Source: Diprion similis
Lineage: Eukaryota; Arthropoda; Insecta; Hymenoptera; Diprionidae
Length of the DNA: 64,000 nucleotides
Direction of reading: 5' to 3'
Assembly (NCBI RefSeq): GCF_021155765.1
Contig: NC_060117.1
Coordinates: 3,748,001 to 3,812,000 of the forward strand
Below, piece after piece: positions 36,290 to 46,671 of the stretch. Both the position numbers and the translations under genes were made by a program. The first letter of the stretch is position 1. Every line of letters begins with the position of its first letter. The notes under the pieces were generated by a model. The model was not told the DNA's origin. It searched no databases and saw only the letters and a program-made list of their open reading frames with translations.

Positions 36290-36520
36290 CTTCTCTATAG
36301 CCACGAGACACGGTAAGCGTGGGAAGTCTGTGCGCTGCGCATGCGCAAAACGGGCGTGGCGGGGTGGGGGGGATACGCGAGCAGCGCGCATGCGCAGAGG
36401 GAGAAGCGCAAGAGCGAGCGAGTATCGTGCGCGGAGGAGAACGAGTTGAGTTCAATTTGGCGTAGACACTCGAAGCGCAGGCTGGTCTGATCTCAGACCT
36501 GGAGCGCAGTGAAAAATAGA
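36290..36520. promoter_or_regulatory. GC-rich island with two NRF-1/erect-wing type palindromes
   Basis: TGCGCATGCGCA at 36336-36347 and CGCGCATGCGCA at 36385-36396, 49 bases apart, in a CpG-rich stretch within AT-rich DNA. GCGCATGCGC is the known target of NRF-1 and its insect homologue erect wing, usually close to transcription starts. A plus-strand donor-like CACG|GTAAGCG lies at 36311/36312. No coding exon next to it was recognised, so the served gene is unknown. Confidence 0.5.
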
Positions 36521-38945
36521 CCTGTTTGTTATTATTATTATTATTATTTTTTTTTAACATACTGTCGAAAGGATGAAACATTTTGAACAGGTTTAATGCC
36601 GCGTTGCCGAAATGTTTCTAGCTAGCAAAAACCTGTTCAGTAAAATATTACATCTTCGTTACGAGTTGCTGTTAAGGTGGAAAATCCGAGTAGAATATTT
36701 TGAAAACTAATTTTATTTTTATTCACGTTTCTAAAAGTCTGAAGTATGTAGAATATTGTGTCTAAATTGCATAATGAAATTCGAAGAATTGTAGCTTTAA
36801 ACTCTACTATCTTGAAACTACGTTTTTGAGTCCGTAACTAGGATATCTCGAAAACGATACGACCAATTTTTATCAAATTTGGACACAATGTTTTTGTACA
36901 TTTTGTATCGTTCGCTGCGTACGGTTTTTTTTTTTAATTATTCATTTTTGTGTGGTCCAAAAAAAGGTGTTAAATTTAGACTCGAAAATGAACCTTAAAG
37001 TCGAAGCGCTCACCGTGTCGTTAATCAAAAAAAAAAAAAAAAAATGCTTTCGCAGCAAAGGGCTAAATATATTATACTTCAAAATCCTGTTAGAATTTTT
37101 TATTTTCGATCAACCGTCTGTCCAAAATCCTACAAGCACCGCAAACCGTATCAGTACGAAACAGGTTTTATACCGACCGCTGTAACAACGTTACTAGTTG
37201 ATAAATTTTGATGAAAAAATTACTGAATATACCTGAATGTACAAACTTTGAAATAAAAAAATAACGGATTGAATAGAATACACAGTTTTTTAGATAAAAA
37301 TTTTCAAAATTCACCTACTTCTCTAGCCATCTGCTCTGATGTGCCCCCCTTAAAACTCTTGAGGCCTTTTCCCATTCCCATGTATAATTTCCTTCAAACT
37401 GAGCAGCAAGCTCACAAATACAAACATCTAACGCTGGCGATGGTGATCATCGAGCTCTTTGATCATTGATCATATTGAGTGAAAAGAATCCGGCCAACTT
37501 TTGGCAAAGACACAAGTGAATGCAGCTGCGGGCAGGTTGTATGGAGGTACGAACGAGGCGCGTTTAGCACGCTCGATTTGAGCTTGATGCAACGGCTGCA
37601 TGCGAGCTCAGAGCTCACGGAGTTTGGCGTTTTAACGAGCTTCACGAGCTTACGCCGCTCGTTTTCCGCGCCTCGAGTTCACCAGGCCTGAATATGGCGC
37701 AAGCACGCCGCTCACCAACGTAGAGGCTCCTCTGTTCCGGAAGTAGTTTACACGGATCAAAGGAAAAGTCTTTTCCACGCTCTGCCACCCCCTCATTTCC
37801 CTCCCACGCTTTGAGATTTCCGCAAACTATATTTTACTACTTATGTGCAGCTCTCGGGTCAGCAAAGAGCTTTTCCTACCTCGCAATCCGGGCTGCAAAG
37901 GCACCTTGCTGCGCGTAGCAATCTCTGCTTTTTCACCTCTTTTCTACACTTTGATTGGCGAATATTTGACTGGCGTGAAATTCGAGTGGGAAAAATTTCT
38001 CTCCGAGTTGTCGGAATCGTTTTTGTTTCGGATTAATATGCCGGAAATTGTACTTTCAATTATACAAAAGTGAAGGAAGAAGAAATTTTCTTTTATTTAG
38101 TTTCTGTAGAGATGAATAAATTTTGATTCTATAGAGTGAATGATAACCTAAACCTTTCTTTATTATTTATAAAGTTTGTTTTTGTCCTTTTTACGTTGAT
38201 AATTAAATCTTGAAGGTTTTGGTTGATAGGTAATACGCGTGCCTATTCAGAGGAAAAAGAAAAACATTTTCACCGAAATATTATGGACTTTATCGTTGTT
38301 AACGTTATCAGGGAAAGCATAATAAAATCATGATGGGAGATTGCGTTTGAGATTTGATACGAGAAAGTTTATAAGAAAATAGAAGAAGTACGATAAATAT
38401 TAATTTTTAAACTTTGTTTATCAATTCGTTTACATTTGTAGTTTGTTATTAATTATTATTTTTGAATGAAAGTGATTTGAATGCAAGACTGGATTTTGTT
38501 TAGTTGTTATTTACGATAAATGTTTGAGAGAATAGGTAATTTATTTATGCAGTGATTTTTGTTTATTCTTTTGACACGCTTAAATTCTTTCATCAACTTT
38601 ATATTGAAACAGGTCTAGAAACGTTGTAAAGTGAAGAATAAAAGTTTTGAGAATTTTTCGGAAATTTTCAGACTGAAAAAAAGAATAAGAAAATACAGTT
38701 TTAGAGAATTTCTTTCTTTTAGAATTTTGAAAAAGGTCTTGTTCAAAATCATTCTCAATATTCAGAGGTAATTGATTAACCGAATAAAAAAGTGTGAATC
38801 ATTTGGGGTGTCTTCTCAGTGAACTCTGTGACAATTATGGACAAAAATTTTTGAAGAAAATTAGAAGTCATAAATGTTACTCCATAGTTGAAAAAACTGA
38901 AGAGTATTTATACTTTCCAATTTTAGGTTTTCAAATTTCCCACGC
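36521..38945. other. Downstream of the GC-rich island; no recognisable gene
   Basis: AT-rich, except 37490-37990, where overlapping plus- and minus-strand frames (for example 37479-37691, 37843-38073) have moderate GC but no family features. Confidence 0.5.
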
Positions 38946-39509
38946 TTAAGGGGTCTTTCCAACTGACGAGCAAAAAAAAGGGGTTTTTGCAAAAAAATTT
39001 TTTTTAGTAAGTTTCACCTGTAAATATTGATATAGGCTGAAAATCAGTCTAAAAAAAAAAGGTAGGATGTAACTCGAATCCAAAAAATCGAACGGTTTCA
39101 GATTCAGCATGTCAATGACCTTAAAATGAATCATACCATTTTTGATATTTGCAAAAATAACAAAATAGGGGCAATATTTCTAAATAGCTGAAAAAGATCG
39201 CTTTTTTTGGAAGTTTTTTGTAAAAAAAAAAACATACAGTTCAAATCAAAATTTCAAAAACGTATGATTCATTCCAAGGCCATTACTATGCTGAACCTAA
39301 AAACCTTTTTTTTCACACTGGTTTTCAACTAAAATTTTCGTGTCTAAAAAATGATTAAAAACAATAAAAAAAAAAAATTTCTCACGCATTTCGAGAATGT
39401 ATTAGTTAAGCTTAACAAAGCCAATATCAATATTCACAGTTAAAACTGATTAAAACAAATTTTTGAAAAAACTCTTTTTCTTTGCTCGTCAGTTGGAAAT
39501 ACCCCTTAA
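38946..39509. mobile_element. MITE-like element flanked by TTAA
   Basis: Terminal repeats GGGGTCTTTCCAACTGACGA (from 38950) and the complement TCGTCAGTTGGAAATACCCC (to 39505), at least 24 of 25 bases paired, directly flanked by TTAA on both sides. A TTAA duplication is typical of piggyBac-type insertion; no transposase is present. Confidence 0.8.
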
Positions 39510-40855
39510 TAAACGCGTAAATATCGTTCAAGTCTCCTGCGAGGCACGTTTACAGCAAAAAGGGCCTAAAATTCATTGGCACCGACGCGTCGTTATACGT
39601 GCCTATTTATGGGACCCATACGCATATGGACGGTGTTATAGAGAGGCGGGTGTGAAGACCGCACGTACACGGGGGTAAGCCCAAGTCGGACCATAAGTCA
39701 GAGACGAGTCAAATAAATCCTGAATCGGTAGTCGAGTCACGTCCAGCACCGCCGGCAACTCGCAAGTATGGAGACCTGCACCCTCGCCTCTCCTTCTTCT
39801 CCGTCTTCCACCCCTTCCCACCCACCTCATATTACCCCCGTTTTCCTCCTTCCCCCTTTCCACCCCATCCTCGTCCTCTTTCTAGACTCCTGGATCCTGG
39901 ATTTCCGGAAGAAAATTTTTGGAAAATTATAATCAATTTAGTTATGGGTGAAGGGGATTAAATTAGTGCAAGGTGTATGGAAAATGATTTTTGAATGGTA
40001 CATTTTTTGTCTTCTTGTTTTTGGACAGATTTGGGTCTTATTTTGACGATAGATTCTAAGTTCGTCTCGTCCTGTTTGATTGGACGTGTAATTATAATGG
40101 AGTTGTGATGAATAGACAATAAAATAGAAGACAGCAAAGCTAGGAACTAGAAACTAGTGATTGGAAGTACCAAAAATTGAAATTTACTACCACAGCTTAT
40201 CTTGAGTTTATCAAATATTTAGGGAAAGAAATTTTTTTTTTTTTCTTATTAAGAGAACAAAAAAAAAAAAAAAAAATTTGTTGCACAAATGTTTGAACAG
40301 TATTCGAAAATTACATGAAAATTGAAACGTTATATCGTAAAAATTATTTTTGACACAATAATAGAAATGAAAATTGTAGTTATCAAACCTAAATGATGAT
40401 TATTTCGTCTTCGATTAAATCGTTGAATAAAGTTGAAAATTTAATCCGTGAAAGCTTTTGGAATATATGCATGACAAGATGGACGGGAAAAAAGGATCAG
40501 AATAAAAAAAAATAGGATGAAAAGAAAAATAATATGCTCAAGGATCGGTGAAGTTGAAGTATTTAAAACCGCTGGGAGGCCAATTTGTGAAAATGCGAGG
40601 TTTAACGCAATATCTTCGCGGATTCTATTAGCATTTTTAAAATGTTCGGTAGTCCTGCGCAGGATGCCTGAATAAATCCTCAAAAGATTGGACCGATTGC
40701 CTCTTCGTAACCTTGATAAAAAAAAAACTCGTGCAGTAATTTCACCTGTAAACCGCACACGTCATCAGGACTTTGGATTATATCCTGTAATAATTTTCCC
40801 CCCGAAGTCTTGCGATAAACGAAGGGTTGCAAAAATTTCGGGATAAGAGGTAAAA

Positions 40856-40892
<37 letters not shown>

Positions 40893-43007
40893 ACTGAGAA
40901 AAAAATGATTGCATGTTTCTTAATAAGAATAATTTTTCTAACAGGTGAAATTAACAGAATTGTGTTCGAATCCGTGTACAGATTTTTTTTCCATTTTCAT
41001 CGTTTTCACGTCAATTCGAAAAAACTTTGACTTTTTCTTGTTCTTTTTTTTCAGAGTTTCTCGAGTTGGCATTCACTTTGTTCGTCGTGATAAAACGGAC
41101 GCTTTTGGCCATGTGGACTTCCGGTGGTTCCAGAATTCCTTCAAGTTCTTCGCTTAATTTTTGCAAGTATCGCAAATAAGCGGGGATAAACGGTTTTTTT
41201 GCCATATTTTTCATCATCATCGTGAAAACATCCGAGATGATACCGAAAATTGTGAGAAACTTGTGTAGCAAGTAAAAAAAAGATTTTTAGATCCGAAAAT
41301 ATTTAATTTCGATTTTTATAAGTGAAGAATTTTGAGTAGAAAATTTTTGAACGATCTCGGATTTTTGAATCTGTATCAAAAAATTTTGAGACATGTTTTG
41401 AAAATGTTTTGATAAAATCGGATACGATTGGGATAAAATTTATTAAGTCGACGGTGCAGATTCTACTCGATATTCGTCGGTGAATCTCTGCTGCCACCCC
41501 TATGAATCCGTTAGGGGTTGAGGGTAACGACTAGACAGAGCCAATTCGCAGACGAGGGTGTAATGGATGCCTCGCTGTAAGGTAAGACTGCCGCCCACCC
41601 TGCGTTGTTTGACTTGTCGAATTATACCTAACTAAGTTTCAATTGATCCGATCCTCCCCGCTTTCCATCCCTCCTACGTGTCTCCTCCCTTGAGTTGTCT
41701 CTCGTCCTTCGCCGGAGAATTCTGCTCCTTGTGCTCCGATCCTTCTCTCAGATCGTCAGACGTGGATACTTGAGCAGATCTAAGGAATTAACCTGCACGT
41801 TTTACGCTTGCTTGAAAAGTCACTTCAAATTCACTCGATTGTTGAACTTTCAGTCGCTTCGAGTCATGCGATTAATTTCATCAAACTTCATCTCCATAGT
41901 CATTTCAATATTTACCTTTGTCTACTCAAAAGTCACGTGACACGGTTTTAATACACTTCGAATTCTCACAAGGGACATCAATTTGATTTCACCCTCTGAT
42001 TTCCTTGAGACTCGTGTATGTTGGAGAATATTGAAAACTTTTTTGCTCCGGAAAAAACGGTTTTTAAGGGTTAAAACTACCCTCAAACATGGGAATCGAA
42101 AGGGGTGATTTCTTGATGCACTTGATGTATTTGAATGAAACTAACGCTTAGTAAAATATTTTAGCGCTTGTTTTATTCGAATCATTTTTGGGGGAAATTT
42201 TCACCCCTTTAAACCTAAAAAAAAAATACTTGTCTCTTGGTTTTTTTTTGTTTTACTACCAAACTGATGTTGCTTTTTAGAGAATTTTGAACTTCAGGTC
42301 ACACCACGAGTCGTTTCAAAAATAATGCCACAGACTTTTTGATATTTGTGATTCGATTCACGTCAAGTTACTTGAAATCATGCTCATTCAACTTCGGGTT
42401 ACTTGAGTTTGTCAATTTAAGGTGTAGTGCATAGAAATTCGAATAATTGGTTCTCCGTAAGATCGAGTCCCTTGATAATATCGAAATAGAGAAGAATTTC
42501 TTTTGAGTTTCATTTTGCATAAATTATTATCTTATCAGAAATTGCTTCTCATCGAATCACCCTGCAAATATCATATAAGATATCTTGAGCTCGATCTGAG
42601 TATCGAATTCATATCAAATAGCTGCTAGTTTTCTCATTTCAGATAAAAAAAAAAAAAAAAAAATTCATACAGTGTATTCCACGTCAATTCAACCAGTGTT
42701 AAACCCCGACCATCTCAAAATAATTTCATGTTTTTTTCTAACATTCTACTCGGTAAAAAACACTACGTAAATTTTTTCCAAATTTTTTATATTGAACCGT
42801 TTATTTCTTTATAAATATTTGAAGTCGATTGCGAATGCCAATTTTTTTAAATTTAGAAAAATTCTCAAAAATCCAGTGAATGACTAATTCGATATTTTGA
42901 AGTTTTTATGGTGGAATACGCAAATGAAAATAAAAAATTGAGATAATAGAGCCTTGAACATTCTCGGCAAAAAAAAAAAAAAAAAATGAGATAAAAATAG
43001 AAGAAAA
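39510..43007. other. Intergenic DNA, no recognisable gene
   Basis: Pyrimidine-rich stretch (39780-39880), poly-A (40857), and short frames at 40441-40758 (minus), 41011-41271 (minus) and 41695-41940 (plus) with no conserved motif. A possible element end with TGTATTCCACGTCAATTC starts at about 42673. Confidence 0.5.
40857..40890. repeat. Poly-A tract of 34 bases
   Basis: The longest homopolymer in the window. The bases before it do not look like the end of a retroposed gene. Confidence 0.9.
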
Positions 43008-43220
43008 TCAATTCCTCAATTTTTTATCTTTCATATTCTCTCCCTGTAGAGGAATCTCCGATTCATCCAGACCAATTTTTCCCCCTCGTTTCTCCCATGG
43101 ATTCCGTCTGTCGTATTCGCGGATATATAATCTTTCGCATCGCGGGCACTTTGGCTCGTAAAACGCATCGTCGTCGTCGACGATAACGGGTTGACGGAGC
43201 GTCGGGATTCCGATTTGCAC
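43008..43220 (-). CDS. Candidate coding exon with a CxxC motif, minus strand
   Basis: A minus-strand frame of 70 codons without an N-terminal ATG, beginning right after a stop, so only plausible as an internal or terminal exon. It encodes IPTLRQPVIVDDDDAFY, CPRCERLYIREYDRR and NPWEKRGGK, with balanced codon use, against an AT-rich background. CPRC could be half of a zinc site. No good pyrimidine tract precedes it. An overlapping frame (43063-43305) covers the same GC-rich bases, which weakens the case. I recognise no family. Confidence 0.2.
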   Translation of the reverse strand: MQIGIPTLRQPVIVDDDDAFYEPKCPRCERLYIREYDRRNPWEKRGGKIGLDESEIPLQGENMKDKKLRN

Positions 43221-44116
43221 TTATACTTTCGTGTTTCAGTTCGTCGAAGGGTGGAGGGGAGCAGCTATTTCCTAGACCTAGAGATCGAGAGATTTTTTTT
43301 TTCACATTTCTCCCAGCTTCTTGAATTTTTCACATCTCAGCTGCGGTGGTAAAATCGCCGAACGATTCTCAACGACCATGTACGTTTCGTCAATTTTCAT
43401 CCCCTCTGAAACGTCGAATATGAAAAGTTCCGAAAGTGCCAAATTCTCGATTTTTTGCTCGCGAAACTACTCGAAGTAAAAAATCGCAATTATTACGTTC
43501 GTGAATTTATTTTTTTATTTTTGGAAATTTGTTGGATTTACTTGTTTGATATATTGCACTTATTTTAATATAAAGATAAGACAAAGCCTCTGTATAAAAT
43601 AATTGATACAAGTTAAGTGGCTAATTGGTATTTAAGGTATTCTTACGAATGTATTTTAATCAGTCTGGTTCCTCTGAAGAAACAAAAATCGCACAGAAAA
43701 TTGAAAGGCAGTTTGAAAAACTAGAAAAAATTTCTATCCAAATGTTCCACAAACTATGAAATCTAGTTTTTAATTTTTAATATAGAATTTCATTTATATA
43801 TTGTTGTTGCAAAAATTTTTATTTCATCATATGTTTTGTAGGAGGGGGGAGTCCAAGAAATCCTATGTGTAGGGGGTAGGCGGCGGGGTTGAAAATGGCT
43901 GAAATCATCCTTACATAATTAATCAATAGTTCCTTACGACATTAGTATTCATGAAATTTGAATTTTTTTTTTCAAGAAAGTCGTTTCCTCCATACGTGCG
44001 ACGAATTTTTTCCACTATTTTTCATTTTCCTTTATTCTTTTCCTTTTTTTCTTCTTCTCCTTCAATTTGTCCTCAGTTTTTACCGACGTTCTCGTATTCT
44101 TGTTCCCCCTCTCCTC

Positions 44117-44119
<3 letters not shown>

Positions 44120-44155
<36 letters not shown>
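44120..44155. repeat. AT dinucleotide microsatellite
   Basis: Eighteen TA units. Frames reading YIYIYI across it are artefacts. Confidence 0.95.
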
Positions 44156-44158
<3 letters not shown>

Positions 44159-44504
44159 TACAGGCTGCAGGATATATTTTACGTATATCTACCTGTATAT
44201 AGATTATTTTCTCTCGGGAGTTGGGGGCTTTATCGGTGGAAGTGGAAAGCCGGGGGTTTGATAAGCTCGAGTCACCGTAAATACACGATTCACCCATTAC
44301 TGGGGAAAGGGATTCGCGTTCCACTCCTTTAAATCCGGCCAATTATGTACGCCTCTCGAAATCAAATCACCTTCTATTTCCCCCAATTTAAATTTCAAAC
44401 GTACGTTCTCTCTTATCCAATGCAAACTCTCTGTTCCAAAAAGCTAGACGCTTGCCGCTTTTCCACGGTATACGAGGCAGTAGTCCAGCTGATTTCGACC
44501 TACG

Positions 44505-44770
44505 TACACTCCTTGACCTCTCAGATTTGGCCCGCAATTTTTTTATATGATTCTTCTCACTTTGAAAAGCACTAGATTTTTTTTTACATTTTTTTTGATT
44601 AGTTTCGAATTTTCTAAAATTTTTCAAAGCCAGCTTATTGATCGACACAATTTAAAAATCTGAAAGAATTCTGAAAAAAATCATACGTCTGATATCAAAA
44701 TTTTTAAGCTTAGAGCTGGAATGGGGAGATTTTTTCTTCTCACTATTTTCAAGGTTTATTAAGGAAATTG
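44505..44770 (-). mobile_element. C-family palindromic element, half copy
   Basis: Begins GTACACTCCTTGACCTCTC, TTTGGCCCGCAA, and runs through GATCGACACAATTTAAAAATCTGAAA, TTTTTAAGCTTAGAGCTGGA, breaking off at the CTATTTTCAAGG loop. It is the reverse complement of the right half of the 8.3 kb element. Confidence 0.65.
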
Positions 44771-45602
44771 GTCTGAAAAGCCATGGAAAAAGATGAAATG
44801 TTGGTCAAAAAGTCAATACATAAACCGTAATAGTCGTATAAGTCATAATCCGTGAGTAATACAAAATAAATTATTTCACAAAAAAGGTGGAGAATTTAAT
44901 TATTTACAAGAAAGCTGATTACCATTATTCGCCTAAGATGCATGGTTACCGAGATATAGGCAGATAACGGTTTTTCAATATGGCAACTTATGCCGCATCG
45001 AAATTTTTTCACTTTACTCCAGAGTTAACAGTATTTGAAGGTCTAGCGTAAGCGAAAAATTTGTAATTTCAAGTATTTCGAAATAGAACATCATGTACTT
45101 CATAATATTTCGTATTTTTCAACATAAAAATTATTAGATCTTAGAAAAATTACCTCGGTTTTTGCACTGCGATGACTTTGATAATACGTAGCATTGTCAC
45201 ATGAGTTATTCGATCATTGTGCGGATTAAATCAATGCTAATTTTCTATTCGAAAAAGGTTTAGTTTATATTCCAATCGGAAACTTGTGTATTTTTCGTAA
45301 AAAGTTGAAGTGCCTTGGTTTACTTAATATTAGTTATTTCTTGGATTTTCGCTTTCCAAATATGTTGAATTATTTCATTTATATTTCTTCTAGCCTAGTT
45401 CAAACTTTCGACGTCAGGACAGTGCATAAAGCAAATATACGTATGTTTTTTAGTAATTTGAAACTTCACCCTGAAATAGGGAGACGAAGGGAATGAAATA
45501 AAAATCTGAAAAAACTATGGATTTGATGTTTCATTATTTTGAACCGATTGGAGGGGCTACAGAATGTTTTTTTTTTTTTTTTTTTTTTTTTACTCCAAAT
45601 AA

Positions 45603-45616
45603 GGACCACCCTAATG
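45603..45616. mobile_element. Isolated right tip of a TTAGGGTGG-type element
   Basis: GGACCACCCTAATG faces away from the element at 45668. The two tips share ATGTGCATTAGGGTGG in opposite orientation. The matching left end was not found. Confidence 0.4.
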
Positions 45617-45667
45617 TGCATGAAAGCTGACCGTTTTGTCTATTCTTTTAATTTTTCGGATGTGCAT

Positions 45668-46286
45668 TAGGGTGGCACAAAAAAAAAGATTTTTATTTTT
45701 TTTTTTTTGGGTCTCGTGTGACAAAATGTTAGTTTTTTATGTTTTAAGAGCCCACTCCAAAGGACAGTTCAAAAAAAATTTTTTAAGAGGTCGCTCCACA
45801 TTTTTTAAAACGTCAGAAATCGTCAAAAATCGATTTTTTTTTACATTTTTTTCTCCTTATAGTATAATTTTATAGACAAAAAAAAAAAAAATAAGTTTTT
45901 GAAAGTTTCAGTTGAAAATTTGAATTTTGAAAAATCGCTCATAATTTTTTTTTCAACTTTTTGGTGCATTTCTTTAGATCTTTTCGAGCGACCTTTTGAT
46001 ATTCACATTAAAATTTCATAAATTTTTCTTCTTCAACTTGGTAATAAAGAATCGATAACAATAGACCACGACATGAATTAAAAATCAAACAAAATACTGA
46101 AAATACAATTTTTTTAATTTAATTTTTTGACGATTTTTGACATTTTTTTTAATTTTGACCGACCTCTTAAAATTTTTTTTTTGAGCTGTCCTTTGGAGTG
46201 GGCTCTTAAAACATAAAAAACTAACATTTTGTCACACGATACTCGAAAAAAAAAAAAAAATAGTCAGTTTTTTAGCGCTAAACCTA
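45668..46286. mobile_element. TTAGGGTGG-family element, subfamily 2, upstream of ECI1
   Basis: Starts TAGGGTGGCACAAAAA. Long inverted arms include ACAAAATGTTAGTTTTT, GAGCCCACTCCAAAGGACAG and their complements CTGTCCTTTGGAGTGGGCTC, AAACTAACATTTTGT. The right tip is degraded (GCGCTAAACCTA). It sits about 380 bases upstream of the ECI1 start codon. Confidence 0.8.
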
Positions 46287-46299
46287 CTCGGCATCTTTG

Positions 46300-46668
46300 G
46301 CCGTCGCACGTTGGCATTCCTGTTACCGATCTTGCTCGGCTATGGATGTCATCGATCGATACGTGACTCAGCGCTCAGTGCCTTACAAAAGAGCTACATT
46401 GTTGGTCAGTGCCGCTGATGCCGAATAGTTGATCTGGCAACTTGTAACTTATCAATATTTGGCGAGTATATAATTGGCGTTTATTTTACAAACAGATTAA
46501 AGAACAAACAGCTCGGTGGTAGTTGCATAGTGCGATCCTAACCAAAAAATCACTCCAAGCATCAAAGGTGAGGGAAAAAAAACGTATTACATAATTGTCT
46601 TCGGTTACTGAACTTCCAATTTTCGAAAGCTCGTTTCCATCGATTCCAGTGCACCTTCACTTTTTTAG
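46300..46668 (+). promoter_or_regulatory. Promoter region, 5'-UTR exon and first intron of ECI1
   Basis: Upstream of the ATG is a less AT-rich stretch (about 46300-46567) ending in AAAG|GTGAGG at 46567/46568. A short intron (46568-46668) with a poly-T acceptor then leads to GCT-ATG. TCAGT initiator-like motifs occur near 46375 and 46405. The transposon-like element ending at about 46286 lies directly upstream, so the promoter is compact. The start site itself was not determined. Confidence 0.5.
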
Positions 46669-46671
46669 GCT

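Noticed and set aside
40960..40985. GTGTTCGAATCCGTG, resembling a tRNA B box
   Set aside because: No A box at the right distance and no cloverleaf could be drawn.
44067..44342. Frames with YIYIYIYI
   Set aside because: AT dinucleotide repeat.
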